Shown: positions 1 through 10,371, numbered from the stretch's first letter. The stretch: 64,000 nucleotides of DNA from Arenibacter nanhaiticus (GCF_900141935.1 NZ_FQYX01000003.1:210659-274658), one strand, 5' to 3'. Translations and numbers: made by a program. The notes: generated from the sequence alone by a model not told the origin.

Positions 1-564
1 AGTGCCATTTTGAGGATAATGTTCGTGTCCTTGTATATGATATAAATAGCCATAAAATTGGTCAAACCCTCTTTTTAAAGGATGCGCCTCTAATGTTTTG
101 GGATCCGGTTCAGAAGCCCCACGCCTACCAGCCAAACCTGCTTTACCAACATGCAAAGTTCTATATCCAGCCCTTTTAAGCATTTCGGGCATGGTCAATC
201 CTTCTTTTAAGGGTGCATCAAACTGATTGTCCCTAACACTGGAATGACCTTGATGTAAACCCTCTAGTAGAGATGCTCTAGCAGGAGCGCAGACAGGAGC
301 TGCGGTGTAGTGATGTGTCATCATAGCTCCCTCATTGGCCAAAGCATCTAGTTGAGGTGTAACCATTTTTCTGTCCCCTGAAATTTGGTTTTGCCAAAAT
401 TTCCCTAAATCCCCAAATCCTAAATCGTCTACATAAATGAAGATTATATTGGGGCCACTATTGGTCACTGGTTGGTCCGTGTAATTTTTGTTTCCATGTT
501 GTGCATTCAAAAATAAACTTGTTGTACACAAAAGAAGAAAGAACTTTACTCTCTGATAATTCAT
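1..564 (-). CDS. S1-family sulfatase, 5' part only (runs off the left edge)
   Basis: The first 188 codons of an exported type I sulfatase can be read on the minus strand from the ATG at 562-564. After a signal peptide ending near NAQ (residues 1-21), the metal-binding start reads PNIIFIYVDDLGFGD (about residues 38-52). The formylglycine motif is C-A-P-A-R-A with Cys92 as the residue to be matured. The second signature reads GYRTLHVGKAGLAG, where many sulfatases have GKWHLG, so this is a different S1 subfamily from its neighbour. It would cleave sulfate esters from glycans in the periplasm after maturation of Cys92. The start lies 7 nt after the stop of the upstream sulfatase, so the two are surely co-transcribed. 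The C-terminal two thirds lie outside the window. Confidence 0.9.
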   Translation of the reverse strand, partial: MNYQRVKFFLLLCTTSLFLNAQHGNKNYTDQPVTNSGPNIIFIYVDDLGFGDLGKFWQNQISGDRKMVTPQLDALANEGAMMTHHYTAAPVCAPARASLLEGLHQGHSSVRDNQFDAPLKEGLTMPEMLKRAGYRTLHVGKAGLAGRRGASEPDPKTLEAHPLKRGFDQFYGYLYHIQGHEHYPQNGT

Positions 565-571
565 ATTTGTT

Positions 572-1975
572 TTAATTATTTAATAATGTATTCATACCCT
601 TAACATCCCTATATTTATCTTCCATTAGGTTTTTGTGAATTTTAAAATTTCTTTTTTTCCAATAATCTCCTTCTTCCCATAATGGAGGCATTATATCCTT
701 TTCCCAGTCCTCTAGTTGATATATTAATTTTTTGTGCAGAATGGTATCAACTTTAGACAAATCATTAGATTCCCCTAAATCATTTTTTAAATTATAATGC
801 ACACTTCCATGACCTTTTAATCTTATCAACTTGTCATCTCCTATACGTACGGCAGAGTTTCCAATTTTTCTCCAAAATAATTTTTCATGTGGCTCAGTTT
901 GTTTCTCTCCCTTTAAAAAGGGAATTAAATTTACACCGTCTAATCCCCAATTTTCATCCTCATTTATATCAGCAGCGGCAATAGATGTTTTAAAGATATC
1001 TAATGATGAACTTAAACCATCATAGGTTTGGTTTCCATTAAGCTTTTCTGGCCAGTGAACAATAAAGGGGACCCTATGTCCGCCTTCAAATTTATTTCCT
1101 TTAAATCCTTTCAATGGTCCATTTATGGATTGATTGGTAGTTGCCCCGCCATTATCACTTAAAAAGAAGATTAGAGTATTATTAAGTTGATCGGTAGAGG
1201 CCAACTTATTCATTAACTTTCCAATATTTTCATCCAACGACCATGTCATAGCAGCCAATTTTTGACGTGGGTGTCCTTCGTATTTGGCTAAATGCTCTTT
1301 TTTTGCATCCATAGGCGTATGAACGGCATTAAAGGCTAAGTACATAAAGAATGGATGCTCTTTGTTTTCCTGTATAAAATTAACTGCCCTATCTCCTAGG
1401 ACATCTGTTAAATATCCTTCAAATTTTACTTGTTTTCCATTTTGCTGAAGCATAGAGTGGGAATTCACCTTTTTTAACGGGAAATAAGATCTACTTCCTC
1501 CTAAAAAACCGTAAAACTCCTCGAAACCACGATTGTTTGGATGGTCATCCTCATTATATCCCAAGTGCCATTTACCTAAAGCAATGGTCTTATAATGATT
1601 TTGTTTAAATACATCCGCTATAGTAATTACATCATCGGCCAACCCGATTTCTCCCGACTGTTTTGAGCCCGTTCCATTTGCTTCAAAACCAAACCTTTGT
1701 TGGTACTTACCGCTAATTAATCCAGCTCTGGATGGTGCACAAACAGTAGCGGTAACATGTGCATCGGTCAATACCACTCCACTTTTTGCTAATTTGTCTA
1801 TATTGGGAGTTTCTAGGTCTTTACTCCCCATAAATCCAAAATCTAAATAACCGGCATCATCAATTAGAATAACAATTATATTAGGTTTTTTATGTGGGAG
1901 GAGTGGATTTGTTTTTGTCGAATTGCATCCCATGAGCCATACAGAAAAGACCAATAATAGAAAATGAAATTTCAT
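572..1975 (-). CDS. S1-family sulfatase lipoprotein
   Basis: Encodes a 467-residue arylsulfatase-type enzyme that hydrolyses sulfate esters, here probably on a polysaccharide. The reading frame is open up to 2050, but I take the ATG at 1973-1975 because it starts a clear lipoprotein signal (FHFLLLVFSVWLMGC, lipidated Cys17); the 25 upstream residues look unlike a signal. Motifs with this start: N-terminal metal site PNIIVILIDDAG, formylglycine motif C-A-P-S-R with Cys79, then GKWHLG, and a downstream FFLSDNGG metal-site motif. Length is normal for a compact S1 sulfatase. It lies downstream of a SusC/SusD pair and overlaps none of its neighbours; a strong hairpin (2118-2157) separates it from susD. 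The enzyme needs a formylglycine-generating or anaerobic maturase, which is not in this window. Confidence 0.9.
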   Translation of the reverse strand: MKFHFLLLVFSVWLMGCNSTKTNPLLPHKKPNIIVILIDDAGYLDFGFMGSKDLETPNIDKLAKSGVVLTDAHVTATVCAPSRAGLISGKYQQRFGFEANGTGSKQSGEIGLADDVITIADVFKQNHYKTIALGKWHLGYNEDDHPNNRGFEEFYGFLGGSRSYFPLKKVNSHSMLQQNGKQVKFEGYLTDVLGDRAVNFIQENKEHPFFMYLAFNAVHTPMDAKKEHLAKYEGHPRQKLAAMTWSLDENIGKLMNKLASTDQLNNTLIFFLSDNGGATTNQSINGPLKGFKGNKFEGGHRVPFIVHWPEKLNGNQTYDGLSSSLDIFKTSIAAADINEDENWGLDGVNLIPFLKGEKQTEPHEKLFWRKIGNSAVRIGDDKLIRLKGHGSVHYNLKNDLGESNDLSKVDTILHKKLIYQLEDWEKDIMPPLWEEGDYWKKRNFKIHKNLMEDKYRDVKGMNTLLNN

Positions 1976-2117
1976 AAATACAATAGTTTTATTTTTAAAT
2001 TTAAAAAATGGGACAGTCGATAACCTAGGCAGAAATTGAGTATAATGCAAGGATATTTCTATTTATGAGTAAAAGTGAAATTTTTATCTCTGTAAGAATC
2101 ATTTTTGCGTAATTAAA

Positions 2118-2157
2118 AGAAACAATTATAGCTATACTTATAGCTATAATTGTTTCT
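2118..2157 (-). terminator. Perfect 18-bp hairpin between susD and the sulfatases
   Basis: Two exactly complementary 18-nt arms (2118-2135 and 2140-2157) surround the 4-nt loop ACTT. On the minus strand the stem is followed by a TTTTAATT run. It lies just after the susD stop and before the sulfatase pair, so it should end or attenuate susCD transcription and lower sulfatase expression relative to susCD. The stem is AT-rich apart from a few GC pairs. Confidence 0.7.
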
Positions 2158-2194
2158 AGACAATTCAGTTCTTTTTACTACTGTAATAATCCCT

Positions 2195-3973
2195 TTACCA
2201 TCCTGGGTTTTGTTCCAAGTTAGAATTTAATAAAAGTTCGTCTGAGGGTATTGGGAACAAGTAATAATGATCTGGAAACGCAGGGGGAGTTGGCCAATAG
2301 GAAATATATCCCTCTGCAGCATCCCCATCAACGGGTAATCTGTTGTTGTAATCTGCAGCTACAATCCATCTTCCCAATTTCTTTTCAGCCGCATAGTCCA
2401 TTTTTTTCCAGCGTCTAAGATCTTGCCAACGATAGTCGCCTTCGAACATCAATTCAATGGCGCGTTCTCTTCTTATTTCCCACAAAACAGGATCAATAGA
2501 AGAATCTCTTCTTGGATCATCAATAATGGCAGCAATATTTAGTGGCGCAACACCTCCTCGAGCTCTTAAAGGAGATATAGTTTTGTCTGCTACAGATTGG
2601 TTAAATTCTCCTAACTCAAATTTAGCTTCAGCATAATTCAACAATACCTCACCCAATCTAAATACTGGAGCATCAGAAATATCGTTATTTTGCCTGCCTG
2701 TATTCAACTGATCATAATATTTAAAGGACTTATATCCTGTACGGGTTACATTAAAACCATGACCTTCATTAAAATCTCTAAAATGAGGTGATGTGCCTAC
2801 AAAAAATCCAGTGTGATTTGAAGATGGCAACTGCTTAGTAGTATTTCCAATAATATTTGGCATTATATCAATAAACTCCCTATGTTTTGGGTCATCATGA
2901 AATTCCCATACCCTTTGATTTCCTCCAACGTTTCTTTTGACCCTGAAAGGTGGGACTACAGTAACCAACATTCTTTCGTCGCGATCTCTAAATTCTGTAT
3001 ATGGATCTCGTTCTAACATAGCCCCACTTACAAAATCAGGATTGGCACCCACAGGTGTTCCATCTTTGTATAAGTACATATCGGCAGCTTTCTTTGTTAG
3101 ATCCCAGTTACCGGCAGAGTTTCTATGTCTAGAAGTTAATGCATGGGTTAATACTTGATCTACATGTTCTCTATAAAGTAAAACATTAGAGTTAGACTTT
3201 AAATTATCGCTATTGAAAAGCTCATCATATGTTCCTGTTATAGATTTACCAGTCATAACGGCCTCAGAAGCAGTGGCACTTGCCCTTAAATAGGTTTCTC
3301 CTCCTTCCAGATTATGGTATTTTCTCCAAGTACCTTCAAAAAGTGCGAAACGAGACAGGAAGGCATTAACCACATCGGTATCTACACTATTATCGTCACT
3401 CCCATCTTTATTTATATTCTCAACAGCATAATTAAGGTCTCTAAGAATATTGGATGCAACTAGATCTCTGGTGTCTCTGGGGGCTTGTAAAAGCTCAGAA
3501 TCCTCACCTATAAACTCTTCAACCCAAATAACACCGCCATATTTTTGTAAAAGCTTAAAATAAGCAACAGACCTAAAAAATAAAGCTACGCTCTTCCAAT
3601 GATTTTGTTGTGTTTCAGACAGCGCTGGATTATCAATATTACGTAACATAATATTAGCTCTCCTAATGATACTATAGGGAGCAGTATAGTCTCCGCTGGA
3701 AGCAGGAACCGTAATTCTTTGATGTAGCCAATTTTGGCCGTTATTATTGTTGCTGCTCACCAACATGTCGGAATTCCAATCCTGATTAATAAAACCTAAA
3801 TCAAAAGGATTAAAAATGTTATAGAATCCCCATGCATAAGTTTTGAAGTTGGTATTTGAAGTAAACGTTGTTTCTTCTACTAATTGGTCTAGAGGCAGTC
3901 GTTCTAGATCATCTACACAGCTTATGGTAAGCATAACGGCCATTGCCATTATTAACTTATTTATTTTTCTCAT
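2195..3973 (-). CDS. SusD/RagB-family glycan-binding lipoprotein
   Basis: A 592-residue outer-membrane lipoprotein that caps its SusC partner and binds oligosaccharide at the cell surface. The signal peptide ends at a lipobox (MLTISC, Cys19). The early region has the usual SusD layout with TPR-like helices, for example HWKSVALFFRSVAYFKLLQKYGG. The C-terminal half carries the RagB/SusD landmarks: FRLGEVLLNYAEAK, IRRERAIELMFEG, WQDLRRWKK and an ending YLFPIPSDE...LEQNPGW. It is 11 nt downstream of susC, the standard order. The ligand cannot be read from sequence; the paired sulfatases suggest a sulfated glycan. Confidence 0.95.
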   Translation of the reverse strand: MRKINKLIMAMAVMLTISCVDDLERLPLDQLVEETTFTSNTNFKTYAWGFYNIFNPFDLGFINQDWNSDMLVSSNNNNGQNWLHQRITVPASSGDYTAPYSIIRRANIMLRNIDNPALSETQQNHWKSVALFFRSVAYFKLLQKYGGVIWVEEFIGEDSELLQAPRDTRDLVASNILRDLNYAVENINKDGSDDNSVDTDVVNAFLSRFALFEGTWRKYHNLEGGETYLRASATASEAVMTGKSITGTYDELFNSDNLKSNSNVLLYREHVDQVLTHALTSRHRNSAGNWDLTKKAADMYLYKDGTPVGANPDFVSGAMLERDPYTEFRDRDERMLVTVVPPFRVKRNVGGNQRVWEFHDDPKHREFIDIMPNIIGNTTKQLPSSNHTGFFVGTSPHFRDFNEGHGFNVTRTGYKSFKYYDQLNTGRQNNDISDAPVFRLGEVLLNYAEAKFELGEFNQSVADKTISPLRARGGVAPLNIAAIIDDPRRDSSIDPVLWEIRRERAIELMFEGDYRWQDLRRWKKMDYAAEKKLGRWIVAADYNNRLPVDGDAAEGYISYWPTPPAFPDHYYLFPIPSDELLLNSNLEQNPGW

Positions 3974-3984
3974 GTTATCTTTTT

Positions 3985-6900
3985 TTAAAATTCTAAATTA
4001 ACCCCAAATGCAAATTTCTTCTGAAACGGATAATTACCACCAGCACTACCAAATTCAGGATTTAACCCAGGGGGTAAATTATCGCTAATAAAAGGGTTTT
4101 CAGCAGACAGCGTAAATCTCAATCTATCTAGAAATATTTTATCAAGAACCTTGGATGACATTGAATACCCTAAAGAAATATTGCTTATGGCGAGGTATGA
4201 TCCGTCTTGTAAATACTTGGTTTGTGTTCTTCTGCTACTGCCGTAATTGACTCCTCCTAGAGGGTAGTTTCGAGGGTAATAGGCATCTGTATTTTCGGGT
4301 GTCCAATAATTCGTTTGATGTGCAAATACATTGCTAAACTCACCTACGTAAGGAAAGTATAATTGACCATTATTATAAAAGTCTCGTTTGCCTACACCAT
4401 TCATTCTAAAGGAAAAATCGAAATTTTTGTATCTAGCACCACCATGAATTCCAAAGCGAAAGTGTCTGTTGGTGTTTCCTATAACTTTTCTATCACCCGG
4501 GCCTGTTTCTGGAACAATATTTCCAGTCGCCTCATCAATGGTATAAAAAGCAGTATTGTTTCCATCAGTAATTACTCCATCACCATCTAAATCAGTGAAT
4601 TTAGCATCACCAGGATTCGGACTTACGCCTTCTATGGAAACAACGCCATCTTTCAAGGTACCATTTCTTAAATCCGCATTTAAGGAACCTTCCACAAAAT
4701 CGTCCACGGTATAAAATCCGTCAGATACATAGCCCCATAATTCCCCAATGGTCTGCCCTTCGTAAAAACTACTCAGTAAGCCAACTTTATTATCGTCATA
4801 TTTAACAATTTTGGCATCATTATCATTTATATTAAAACCTAGATTATAGGTGAAGTCCTTCCCTATACGATCTCTCCAAGTCATTTGAAACTCCCACCCC
4901 TTAGTTTCAGAAGTCGCAGTGTTCTGTTGTGGAGCATTGGTTCCTAATATACCGGGTAAATCCGCACCAGGCGCTAAAATGTCAAATACGGTTCTAGTAT
5001 AAATATCTAAGGTCGTATTTAATTTATTGGAAAAAAAGTTAACATTGGCACCATAATTAAGAGTTCTTACTCGCTCCCAGGTAAAACTGGAACTTACCAG
5101 GCCGGGGGTACTTAATGTGGTGTAACGTATAGAGGAGTTAGGGTTGACCCAAGCAGCATCGTATGCCGAAAGTGTTGGGAGGTATGGATAAAGTCCAATG
5201 TTCTGGTTTCCTATATCCCCCCAAGAACCCCTAAACTTCAAAAATGAAACAACATCCTTCACAGGCTCAAAAAAGGATTCTCTTGACAAGGTCCATGCGC
5301 TAGAAAAAGATGGAAAAAAACCTATCCTCTCTGCGGAAGGGAATCTTGAGGAACCATCATATCTACCACTCGCCTCTAAAAAGTATTTTTGCTTAAAGTT
5401 ATAGCCAATCCTACCGAAAGCACCTTGAACGGCCCATTCACCAAAGCTATCACCATTAGTCGGGTTTTCTGTACCTAGTCCTAGGGTGGGTAGCTCTGGG
5501 CTAATTAGATTATCTATGCCGGCAGAAAATGATTCAGAATGGTTGGTTTCATCATTCATTCCCACTAGTATTGAAAAATGATGATCCTCTAAACTTTGCT
5601 GATAATTTGCATATAGATTTAGAGCTTTAAATACGATATCAGAGTTAGATCTATTATAACTTGTAGGGGGGATTGGGTCTGGCTCAAATCTAAATGGACT
5701 ATAAAATAGTACGCCGTTATTAGAGCTTCTAGAATTACCAACACTATTTTGGTATGTATATTCTCCTGTTATAGTTAAATTATTGATGGGCTTATACTCT
5801 AATTTTCCGGTCAAACGAATATTTCTATTTTCCACTTTACCAGGAGTTCTATGCCTAGCAAGATTTTCAGGTGTGCCAAATGGAACAGTAGATCCATCCT
5901 CTAAAGTGAAATCTCCAGAGCCAGAGAAGGTTCTCAACTGTACAGCATCTAAATAGCTTGCTACCGGATTTAAAGTAGTACTTGCCCTGTAATTTGTACT
6001 TAAACTTGCGGTAAGATTGTTAGATAATTCTGATTGAAGAAATGCGTTAAGATTGTATCGGTTAAAACTATCATTACTTGATGCCATGATGCCATCTTCA
6101 TCATAATAACCTAGGGATACACGGTAGGTAGATTTTTCAGCACCGCCACTGAATGCTAAATTATGAATTTGGGTATAGCCGGTGTCGTCAAGAAAATCGC
6201 CTACAATATCATTTTTTCTTAAGGGGTAAAACTGCCCATTCTCATCGGTAAATACACCATCTTTGGTCGGAATACTAGAAGGGTCTTGGTTGTACTGATT
6301 TATTAAATCAATCCATATTCCAGTGTCTTGCCCAGAAAAGTAATTGTCTACACCAGTATCTTTAAGTGTTTGAACAAATTGTAATGGAGAAGCTGGCTCA
6401 ATTAGTTCTAAAGGAGAACTAACGCTCATACTTGAGGAATATGTTAGTTTTGGGGTGTTTCCTTTTTTACTTTTTTTAGTGGTGATTAAAATCACTCCAA
6501 ATGCAGCGCGACCACCATATATCGCAGATGCTGAAGCGTCTTTAAGAACAGAAACACTAGCAATATCATCTGGGTTGATATCTCCTATATTTACCGGGAC
6601 ATTATCCATTAAAATTAATGGCTGGCCTCCATTAAGCGATTGAAAACCTCTAATGTTAATGGATGCACCTTCTGCACCAGGTCTACCGGACCCAACATTT
6701 ATTTGCAATCCAGGGATCGCTCCTTGAAGAGCAGTTACTGAATTGGAAATTGGTCTATCTGCAATGACGTCTTCAAAATTCACGGTAGAAGTAGCACCGG
6801 AAACATTTTCTTTCTTTTGGGTACCATACCCTACAACTACAACTTCTGATAATTCTGATGCATTTTCTTCTAATCTTACGATTATATTCGTCTTATTGCC

Positions 6901-7533
6901 AACAACAATTTCTTGTGTTAAGAATGCAATATAGGACACAACCAACGTGGCATTCTTATCTTTAACCGTTAAGGTAAATTTTCCGTCAAAATCAGACTGT
7001 ATCCCATTAGTTGTTCCTTTTTCCAAAATATTCGTCCCAGGTAGCGGTTGACCATTTGAATCATATATTGTTCCCGTTACTTTTATGCCTTGGGTTGCTA
7101 TTGAATTGTTAATTGAACTATTATCTAAGGTTAGCTTTAACCCTATAGGTTCTTTTTTAGGTTTTAGAATAATTTGATTATCCATAATCCTAAAGCGAAC
7201 ATTCGACTCTTTAAAAAGCTTTTCCAAAACAGATGATAACTGTTCTTTAGTAACTTTTATAGAAGTAGTTTTACGATAGTCAACCTCACTATCTTTATAA
7301 ATAAACTTGTAATCGGTAAGGGATTCAATTTTGTTAAATACCTGTTCTAGGCTTACATTCTCAAGAGTCAAAGTGATTTTCGTTTTTTGTCCATACGAAT
7401 CATTGGCTTGAAGTTGAAATAACGAAACAATTAAAATGAGTGTGGTTAGTTTCATTTTTAAGTCAAATTTAAATAGAAAAGCAGCAGGTCGCTTCCTTAA
7501 ATTATGTGGTATTTTCATATTTTTGTTATGCAT
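3985..7533 (-). CDS. SusC/RagA TonB-dependent transporter with N-terminal STN signalling domain
   Basis: A 1182-residue outer-membrane receptor that imports glycan oligomers using TonB energy. A long leader and signal peptide end near NDSYGQ (about residue 49). An STN domain follows (about 50-125; starts KITLTLENVSLEQVFNKIE), which contacts a FecR anti-sigma factor. Then comes a carboxypeptidase-regulatory-like domain (VTGTIYDSNGQPLPG, about 150-235), the TonB box and plug (EVVVVGYGTQKKENVSGA...), and the beta-barrel ending in VNLEF. The STN domain matches the fecR and ECF sigma genes just upstream, so this is a trans-envelope signalling transporter that induces its own locus when ligand is bound. 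The start at 7533 gives a long basic leader; the Met about 27 codons in (before KLTTLIL) could be the real start. Confidence 0.95.
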   Translation of the reverse strand: MHNKNMKIPHNLRKRPAAFLFKFDLKMKLTTLILIVSLFQLQANDSYGQKTKITLTLENVSLEQVFNKIESLTDYKFIYKDSEVDYRKTTSIKVTKEQLSSVLEKLFKESNVRFRIMDNQIILKPKKEPIGLKLTLDNSSINNSIATQGIKVTGTIYDSNGQPLPGTNILEKGTTNGIQSDFDGKFTLTVKDKNATLVVSYIAFLTQEIVVGNKTNIIVRLEENASELSEVVVVGYGTQKKENVSGATSTVNFEDVIADRPISNSVTALQGAIPGLQINVGSGRPGAEGASINIRGFQSLNGGQPLILMDNVPVNIGDINPDDIASVSVLKDASASAIYGGRAAFGVILITTKKSKKGNTPKLTYSSSMSVSSPLELIEPASPLQFVQTLKDTGVDNYFSGQDTGIWIDLINQYNQDPSSIPTKDGVFTDENGQFYPLRKNDIVGDFLDDTGYTQIHNLAFSGGAEKSTYRVSLGYYDEDGIMASSNDSFNRYNLNAFLQSELSNNLTASLSTNYRASTTLNPVASYLDAVQLRTFSGSGDFTLEDGSTVPFGTPENLARHRTPGKVENRNIRLTGKLEYKPINNLTITGEYTYQNSVGNSRSSNNGVLFYSPFRFEPDPIPPTSYNRSNSDIVFKALNLYANYQQSLEDHHFSILVGMNDETNHSESFSAGIDNLISPELPTLGLGTENPTNGDSFGEWAVQGAFGRIGYNFKQKYFLEASGRYDGSSRFPSAERIGFFPSFSSAWTLSRESFFEPVKDVVSFLKFRGSWGDIGNQNIGLYPYLPTLSAYDAAWVNPNSSIRYTTLSTPGLVSSSFTWERVRTLNYGANVNFFSNKLNTTLDIYTRTVFDILAPGADLPGILGTNAPQQNTATSETKGWEFQMTWRDRIGKDFTYNLGFNINDNDAKIVKYDDNKVGLLSSFYEGQTIGELWGYVSDGFYTVDDFVEGSLNADLRNGTLKDGVVSIEGVSPNPGDAKFTDLDGDGVITDGNNTAFYTIDEATGNIVPETGPGDRKVIGNTNRHFRFGIHGGARYKNFDFSFRMNGVGKRDFYNNGQLYFPYVGEFSNVFAHQTNYWTPENTDAYYPRNYPLGGVNYGSSRRTQTKYLQDGSYLAISNISLGYSMSSKVLDKIFLDRLRFTLSAENPFISDNLPPGLNPEFGSAGGNYPFQKKFAFGVNLEF

Positions 7534-7679
7534 TTTGGTGATTAATTAATTTTAGTCACATGTTTTGATTCGGGAGGTGTTGCAACCACCTTCCGATTCT
7601 TTGTATTTTAGAATACAGCGACTTTTTTGATTTGATATGTTTAATAGTTTATTTCATTGGCAAGTCTTGTTTTTAAAGG

Positions 7680-8879
7680 TTAGTTAATTATTACTGTATT
7701 GTCTTTAATGGCGTAATCTATTGGGTGAATCTCATTAATATAACTGAACACTTGGTCTATCGTTTCAATGTCAAAACTGGCAGATATAATATCTTTACCT
7801 AGATCCTCATTATTATTTTGAATAGTAACATTATATTTCCTTTCCAATTTTTTTATAATATCATTAAAGGGGACGTGCCTAAAAATAATTCGACCATTGA
7901 TCCAGGCGGTATGCATCTCTATATCGGCTTCTTCAATAGCAATAATTTGTTTATTTTTATCCCAAGAAGCCTTATAACCTGGCTCCAAAAGCGTAGAAGT
8001 TTCTGGTTTGTATGTTGCGTTTTGGTCATATATACTTATAGACCCTTCAACAAGAACCGTATTGATAACACGGTCTTCGAGATAGGAAGACAGATTAAAC
8101 CGTGTTCCTAATACTCTTATGTTAATATCATTTGCGTTAACAACGAATGGATGTGCCGTATCTTTTTTTACATCAAAATATGCTTCTCCATTCAAAAACA
8201 CTTCTCTGTTTTTTCCTTTCCCAAATTTAACGGGGTATTTTAAAGATGTACCCGCATTAAGATCCACCTTGGTACCATCGGATAAAATCACTTGAAAACA
8301 CTTTCCGTAAGGTACAGTTAAGGTATTGTAAGCTATTGTTTCTTCACTTATTTGATTAGTATAAACCAATTGGCTCCCACTTTGTGATCCTATCACATTA
8401 CCATTGGGATCAATTATATTGAAAGATGTATCTAAATTTATGATTTCAAGACTGCCATCCTCCAATTGAAGTGTGATATTTTCTGAAGAGGATAGTATCT
8501 CGGAGTGTCTTGACAAATAAAAATTTTGGTAGAAAAAGACGAAGCCAAAAAACAAAACAACAACGGCGGCGTATTTTATTACTTTTGATGTCGGCTTTAA
8601 TATTCTTAATCTACCTTTTAAGTTTTTGGCGGTACCGTCTATAGGTCGTTGAAATTGCGAAACTACTGTGGCCCAAGCAGCATCAACATTTAAACTATCT
8701 ATAAAACCAATACGTTGCGATTTTTTATAAAAAAGTAAATAGTCAATGAATATTTTCTGGTTCTCTGGAGCTTCATTTAACCATTTTTTCAAATCGTTGA
8801 ATTGATTCTTATTAATTTCATTAGCTGCGTAAGCTGAAATTAATTTTACAATATGATTGCTGATTTTATCCATATTCAC
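7680..8879 (-). CDS. FecR-family anti-sigma factor
   Basis: A 399-residue inner-membrane regulator that holds the neighbouring ECF sigma factor and is relieved by the STN domain of the liganded SusC. Visible parts: an N-terminal cytoplasmic region (1-95) with the sigma-binding helices, one membrane segment (about 98-116, KYAAVVVLFFGFVFFYQNFY), a periplasmic FecR domain (YNTLTVPYGKCFQVILSDGT..., LNGEAYFDV..HPFVV), and the C-terminal DUF4974 domain (FRHVPFNDIIKKLERKYNV). This layout is typical of Bacteroidota. It lies between the sigma gene and susC, on the same strand, with 61 nt to the sigma gene. Confidence 0.93.
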   Translation of the reverse strand: MNMDKISNHIVKLISAYAANEINKNQFNDLKKWLNEAPENQKIFIDYLLFYKKSQRIGFIDSLNVDAAWATVVSQFQRPIDGTAKNLKGRLRILKPTSKVIKYAAVVVLFFGFVFFYQNFYLSRHSEILSSSENITLQLEDGSLEIINLDTSFNIIDPNGNVIGSQSGSQLVYTNQISEETIAYNTLTVPYGKCFQVILSDGTKVDLNAGTSLKYPVKFGKGKNREVFLNGEAYFDVKKDTAHPFVVNANDINIRVLGTRFNLSSYLEDRVINTVLVEGSISIYDQNATYKPETSTLLEPGYKASWDKNKQIIAIEEADIEMHTAWINGRIIFRHVPFNDIIKKLERKYNVTIQNNNEDLGKDIISASFDIETIDQVFSYINEIHPIDYAIKDNTVIIN

Positions 8880-8940
8880 TCCCTTTTATATTATATATAT
8901 ACAAAGGATTAAAAATGGGTGAAAAGAAATTAAGTTTTTT

Positions 8941-9495
8941 TTAAACTAAAAGCAACATTATGATAACATCAAGTGAACCTCGAAGTTGTTTCAATGCTCT
9001 AGAATAGTGGGTTTTTACTGTATTTACTGAAACTCCTAAATATTCGGCGGTTTCTTTATATTTCATATTTTGCAATACAATGGCTTTAAATACTTCTTTG
9101 CTTTTTTCAGGAAGCGCTTCGATTTCTTTGTACAATTTCATTTTGTTTTCTTCAAAACTACTGGTATCCAAGTTATCTTCTTCCATAAGAACACTAACGT
9201 GATGGTCAATTTCTTCAAATTGATACTTTAGTCGCCTTTTCATAAGTTGAAACGTATTGTTCTTAATTGCTTTAAAAAGATACGGGGCCATAGCGCCTTC
9301 AAATTTCATATATATTTTTTCGTCCCAAAGCTTTACGAATAGTTCTTGGACAACATCTTCAGCTATTTGAAAAGAGTCACAGTACTTCAGGGAATAAACA
9401 CATAAAGGCATATAATAGAGATTAAAAATTTCCTTAAAAGCGGTGTCATCACCACCTTTAAGTTTTTCCAATAACATTAAATCTCTTGAAGACAT
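8941..9495 (-). CDS. ECF RNA polymerase sigma-70 factor (Bacteroidota type)
   Basis: A 184-residue extracytoplasmic-function sigma factor. Region 2 is visible at SLKYCDSFQIAEDVVQELFV and region 4 at LPEKSKEVFKAIVLQNMKYKETAEYLGVSVNTVKTHYSRAL, the helix-turn-helix that reads the -35 element. It is the first gene of a sigma/fecR/susC/susD cascade and would activate the susC promoter when FecR is signalled. It probably does not depend on a remote signal, as all partners are adjacent. Confidence 0.95.
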   Translation of the reverse strand: MSSRDLMLLEKLKGGDDTAFKEIFNLYYMPLCVYSLKYCDSFQIAEDVVQELFVKLWDEKIYMKFEGAMAPYLFKAIKNNTFQLMKRRLKYQFEEIDHHVSVLMEEDNLDTSSFEENKMKLYKEIEALPEKSKEVFKAIVLQNMKYKETAEYLGVSVNTVKTHYSRALKQLRGSLDVIIMLLLV

Positions 9496-10371
9496 AAATC
9501 AAATTAAATATGAGGAGGGGTTTTAAGATTAACTTTTGCTAATATAAATTAATTTAACGGACTAGTACTTTCTTTTGTGTTAGTAGTTAAGTAAGGTGCT
9601 TTTTATAAAACATCCTAAAAACACTTTTTTCTTGTTGATAAATCAATATAGCCCTACTGTATAAGGCATATAATCAAGTTGAAACGTAGTCATTTTAAAA
9701 ATAATTAAGAAGGCAACTTACTTCGATCTTGATAATACATTCTTAACCTCATTCAATTCAAATAGGTTTTCATTGGTAGTAGCTTGAATAAAATTTTACA
9801 ACAAATTCAAATTTTATTATTGAAACTATATGACGCACTTTATTCAGATAAGGGAGAGTTTACATCAGCCCTAATTAAGATGGAGCCTAAAGGAAAAGCC
9901 AGAAATCATTCAGGTGTTTGAGGTATTCGGAGTTGAAGATGTTTACAGGTTAAAAATTGTAAGTATATGTAAAAAAATATAATAAATTCTGTATACACCG
10001 TCATTTAGGGAGGCAATAATTAATAAAAGAAACCTCTTCGAAATCTACCTATATTTTTTAGTATCTAGTTTTACGGTACACTTACCTATTTCTATTGGTA
10101 CTATTATTTTCCCTGAGTAGTACGCCAAATTTTGACAATTTTCCCGTGACAATTTCTATATTAAGAGAATGCAGTTATCGTAATTTTTCGGCTATTAGCA
10201 ACCAGACTAGAATCGCAACCCAAATATCCGTATCTTTAATAGAAGGTGGATTGGAACCATACTTTGTCCCTTACACACAAATCTGTTCCCTAAAACACCA
10301 GTTGCATCCCCATAGAATCTAAAAAACAACGGTCGTTTGTTCCCTGCTGGCTGCTTAAATAAAATAATATT
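9496..10371. other. 876-bp non-coding spacer, no gene recognised
   Basis: No open frame here has a plausible start, length and recognisable motifs. A short coding-like stretch at about 9895-9975 (readable as a PEIIQVFEVFGVEDVYRL-like string) may be the remnant of a lost gene, but it has no family match that I know. The 227-bp open frame at 10095-10322 has no coding character. The right end should hold the promoter of the aconitase gene; the left end that of the sigma factor. Confidence 0.5.

Noticed and set aside
10095..10322. 75-codon open frame in the spacer before the aconitase gene
   Set aside because: Composition is unlike protein, no recognised motif, no start signal; likely chance.
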